From Paenibacillus sp. FSL W8-0426 (GTDB taxonomy: Bacteria > Bacillota > Bacilli > Paenibacillales > Paenibacillaceae): a DNA stretch of 64,000 nucleotides. The DNA is taken from contig NZ_CP150203.1 in the NCBI RefSeq assembly GCF_037969725.1, positions 6,625,501-6,689,500 of the forward strand, in the 5' to 3' direction. Positions 63,001 to 64,000 of this stretch are shown one piece after another (within the stretch, counting starts at the first letter, position 1; every line of letters starts with the position of its first letter). A model generated the notes under the pieces. The model saw only the letters and a list, made by a program, of their open reading frames with translations, was not told the DNA's origin and did no database searches. The position numbers and the translations under genes are program-made.

Positions 63001-64000
63001 CGTTTTCTTGAACAATGGTGTCGAGCAAGCGTAAATATCGGAGCTGATGCGACCGCAGCTCCTGCTTGCCATAGATCAACGGATTGGCATCCATATCAAC
63101 GCGCAGTCCATGACCATGCCCCTGATCCACCACATGGATGGCCAGATCGTCTACAGGCCCTGTCGATAGATTGTGGATCATACCGGGCTGCCCGGCAAAG
63201 TTCAGCTCATGATGAAAAGGCATCACGTTGATCATCGGGCCGAACAATCTGCGATGTTCTCCGAGAAGTCCCAGGTCCCTGCGCAGGTCCTGATGACGAT
63301 ATCGCTGATGCTTGCGCACGTTGCGGATCTCCTGCACGATCTGCTTCAAGAGACTGTCCAGCCGTTGTTCCGGCTCCACGTTCAGGCGAAGCGGCAGCAC
63401 GTTCATCACCATGCCGGGCACCCGCAAAGATGACGTTCCCAAACGGCTCATGACAGGCAGCGCCAGAACGACATCTTGCGTCCCGGTCATGCGTTGTACG
63501 TAGACGGCGGCCGCGGCTACGAGCAGATCCGGCCAGGTTACGCCGTACCGCGAAGCCGCGGACTGCAACCGTTCGCGATCCGCGTGGGACAACACGGCAC
63601 TCTCGCGCAGGAAGCTGTCGGCCGTTCGCGGCGCGCCTTCGCCGAGACTCACGATGTCCGGCGCATCGGCGAACCGTTCCAACCAGAACTGCCGGTCCCG
63701 CTCCCTGACGTCGGATGAATGATAGGCGGCATCCTCGTCCAGAACGGAGCATAGCGGGCCAAAAGAAATTCCAGTCTGCACGGCTTCATCGTTTGCCCTG
63801 CCGTCCACCATTGCCGTGTACAGCTGGGCCACCCGCCGTGCAAGGAGCGAGACGCCATAACCGTCGATCGCGATATGGTGCACGCGCTGATACCAGTAAT
63901 AACAGTCGTCCGAGATGCGGAAGAGCGCCTCCCCGAAAAGCGGACCGACGGCGAGATTGACGGTCTGTTCCATATCCCGTTTCATCCAAGACCATGCCGC
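57071..64000 (-). CDS. dhbF: DhbF-like two-module nonribosomal peptide synthetase, 5' end outside window
   Basis: The frame is open to the window edge; about 2,309 residues are seen. Counting from the Met at 63985: condensation domain (HHIAIDG near 37), adenylation 1 (YTSGSTGKPKG near 523; code positions D-I-M-Q-I-G-Q-I-Y-K), carrier (GGHSLL near 906), condensation 2 (HHIAGDG near 1095), adenylation 2 (near 1591; code D-F-W-N-I-G-M-V-H-K, threonine), carrier (near 1988) and thioesterase (GWSLGG near 2118). This C-A-T-C-A-T-TE order and size match DhbF of bacillibactin, where dihydroxybenzoate, Gly and Thr are joined and cyclotrimerised. The first code resembles glycine's DILQLGLIWK but differs at three or four positions, so Ala (as in paenibactin) is an alternative. 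Confidence 0.92.
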   Translation of the reverse strand, partial: AAWSWMKRDMEQTVNLAVGPLFGEALFRISDDCYYWYQRVHHIAIDGYGVSLLARRVAQLYTAMVDGRANDEAVQTGISFGPLCSVLDEDAAYHSSDVRERDRQFWLERFADAPDIVSLGEGAPRTADSFLRESAVLSHADRERLQSAASRYGVTWPDLLVAAAAVYVQRMTGTQDVVLALPVMSRLGTSSLRVPGMVMNVLPLRLNVEPEQRLDSLLKQIVQEIRNVRKHQRYRHQDLRRDLGLLGEHRRLFGPMINVMPFHHELNFAGQPGMIHNLSTGPVDDLAIHVVDQGHGHGLRVDMDANPLIYGKQELRSHQLRYLRLLDTIVQENAADQPVGNLNVLLPAERKQVLEGWNATDQGVPQLHSAAMVEQQVRRTPSAEAVTCEGHTLTYAELNEQANRLAHALIRRFGAGPEKIVAIALPRSLNVVVAILAVHKTGAAYLPLDPDYPIDRLNYMLSDAEPACLITVEHSMPDRLRDMQVSVMRLDDPAVQAELEEQPDCNPEQEDRTVPASLENPAYIIYTSGSTGKPKGVAVTHRGLSNLLQDMRGRLKVGPHDRWMGVTTIAFDISVMEVFLPLVTGARLDLAQKETILDPAALARQMREKGTTIMQATPTLWQSLVNSRPGRFDGLTVITGGEALTAEMKQALEEMGCQVNNQYGPTETTIYSTAGRMKPEHSGKPSIGGPVGNTRLYVLDQGLQPAAPGVAGELYIAGDGLARGYLGRPDLTAERFVADPYGLPGSRMYRTGDLARWLPDGEIDYLGRADHQIKIRGFRIELGEIESVIARIPGIAQVTVMAREDQPGQRRLAAYVVADEASGHVELTELRSRVAEALPDYMVPAAWMQLPEMPLTPNKKIDRKRLPIPSVLSPSQGRDARTPQEQMICSLFAEVLGVARVGIDDDFFALGGHSLLAGRVTARVRDIFGVELNIGVLFESPTAAALARRLDHAQTARPSIQPISRKGSIPLSFAQQRLWFMYCLEGPSPTYNIPLVARLSGVLNEAVLRASLQDVIDRHEPLRTLYPRQLGAASQSILPKTDERTRIRFETVSAKEDMLPGLLLQASRYSFELSEETCLRATLFKIAPKENVLLLLLHHIAGDGWSLSPLLRDVSEAYRARLLGHAPAWSPLRIQYADYAAWQGRLLGDEQRADSLIARQLDYWKHHLDGLPEQVTLPADYARPVVSSYEGDTVPFAIGPELHGQLMALARENKVSLFMVLHAALNVLLTRMGAGTDIVIGTPIAGRNDDALDEVVGMFINTLVLRTSTLGDPTFRELLERVRTVDLGAYEHQDLPFERLVEVINPPRSRAKHPLFQIMLVLQNTPDTPLDLPGVTAETLVHGVGASKFDLTVELTEQRGHDGSPAGISGVLEYSTDLFRRSTAEEIAVRLRQVLDHAAWHADAAIGSFPVITPKERAALQQEWASQIDETEQAKATIAERFEVQAAAHPDHVALIHGEQHISYQELNDRANRLARLLIAEGVAPEQMVALALPRSIHMVVGILAVLKAGGAYLPLDPNYPEDRLIHMLTDANPRVLIAIGGVRALLPNVESVSCILMDDEETVKRLNAQPARNVSDDERNGRMSPFSPAYMIYTSGSTGKPKGVVIPQHNVIRLLDATQHWYQFDASDTWTLFHSYAFDFSVWEIWGPLLHGGRLVVVPHEISRSPAAFLRLLAEERVTVLNQTPSAFYQLMQADREEPAIGRELSLRYVIFGGEALELGRLDDWYARHADDAPKLINMYGITETTVHVSYKELHRGSADEGASSWIGCAIPDLRVYVLDERLQPVPTGVAGEMYIAGAGLARGYWNRPELTAERFIADPYGPPGTRMYRTGDLAKRLHDGSLDYLGRADQQVKIRGFRIELGEIEAVLARHASVAQAAVVVREDQPGDKRLVAYVVPAADNASPPEWAALRRHASASLPDYMVPSAVVVMQAIPLTPNGKLDRKALPMPEMQLAAGGRAPRNPQEEILCDLFAEVLGLRGVSIDDSFFELGGHSLLAVRLMSRIREALGKEPGIGILFETATVAGLAERLKMDGESGTGSLQVLLPLRPHGEQSPLFCIHPAGGLSWCYAGLMKHLGMDVPIYGLQARGIAQAEDLPATLDAMTADYIRHVRSIQPQGPYRLLGWSLGGNVAQAMAVQLQAEGEEVELLAMLDSYPSHYLPIRGEPDEEEALTALLALGGYDPNSIGDAPLDMSTAMRILRSEGSALASLDEETIMKLRRTYENSVRILGEYKPSRFDGKLLFFRSTIIPDWFDPIDPEMWNEYVGGGMERHDIHCRHKDLCQPGPLKEICRTLAAKLDALGKRSDG

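Noticed and set aside
1..64000. tRNA or rRNA genes, CRISPR arrays, insertion sequences, phage genes, known riboswitches
   Set aside because: Read for on both strands; no cloverleaf with TTCRA arm, spaced direct-repeat array, transposase or integrase motif, or recognisable riboswitch core was found.

Overview
The window looks like chromosome of a Paenibacillus-type member of the Bacillota. The reasons are strong purine-rich ribosome binding sites (AAGGAGG-like) with some GTG/TTG starts, moderately high GC coding regions with AT-rich intergenic DNA, YesM/YesN-type regulation beside carbohydrate ABC importers that lack their own ATPase, CcpA-type cre sites, GlnR/TnrA-type boxes, a ydaJKM-like exopolysaccharide locus and the 3' end of a dhbF-like siderophore synthetase. 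I see no tRNA, rRNA, CRISPR array, phage or insertion sequence; most of the window is ordinary core and accessory metabolism.

Layout. 1-0.6 kb: the end of an acetate/succinate-type transporter. 0.9-9.6 kb: a xylo-oligosaccharide-type module (YesM/YesN two-component system, ABC binding protein and two permeases, GH43 beta-xylosidase, AraC regulator). 9.66-10.02 kb: a decayed acyl-CoA thioesterase gene. 10.0-15.8 kb: assimilatory nitrite reduction (TrpD2-like protein and ANTAR antiterminator divergent from nirB-nirD-cobA). The nirB leader has tandem hexaloop hairpins overlapping a terminator. 15.8-17.9 kb: TetR/SDR pair and a small acidic protein. 18.0-24.1 kb: a two-component system divergent from a VTC-polyphosphate-polymerase-like / DUF4956 / beta-helix lipoprotein operon, with the same direct-repeat operator on both sides. 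24.2-28.7 kb: methyltransferase, FHA-winged-helix protein, small membrane peptide and a large DUF2339 membrane protein.

28.9-32.9 kb: a sugar-acid module (MFS transporter, KDPG-type aldolase, IclR regulator, P-loop kinase) with two matching IclR-type palindromes and a cre. 33.0-37.7 kb: LCP cell-wall ligase, two aldo/keto reductases, MarR and AIM24 proteins. 37.9-43.7 kb: a pectin-fragment operon (two permeases, binding protein, LacI regulator, pectin methylesterase) behind LacI-type operators and a consensus cre. 43.8-46.9 kb: AraC/MFS divergent pair and a YlmA-like ATPase. 46.9-47.1 kb: a cluster of DnaA-box-like sequences. 47.2-51.3 kb: MarR, YdaJ-, YdaK- and YdaM-like genes plus a previously easily missed 47-residue membrane protein. 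51.3-55.8 kb: a tandem repeat, GNAT, RlmN-family enzyme, NSS symporter, GreA. 55.9-64.0 kb: Sfp-type phosphopantetheinyl transferase facing an MbtH protein and a DhbF-like synthetase (C-A-T-C-A-T-TE) whose second adenylation domain carries a threonine code and whose first carries an unusual glycine-like code, consistent with a bacillibactin/paenibactin-type catechol siderophore.
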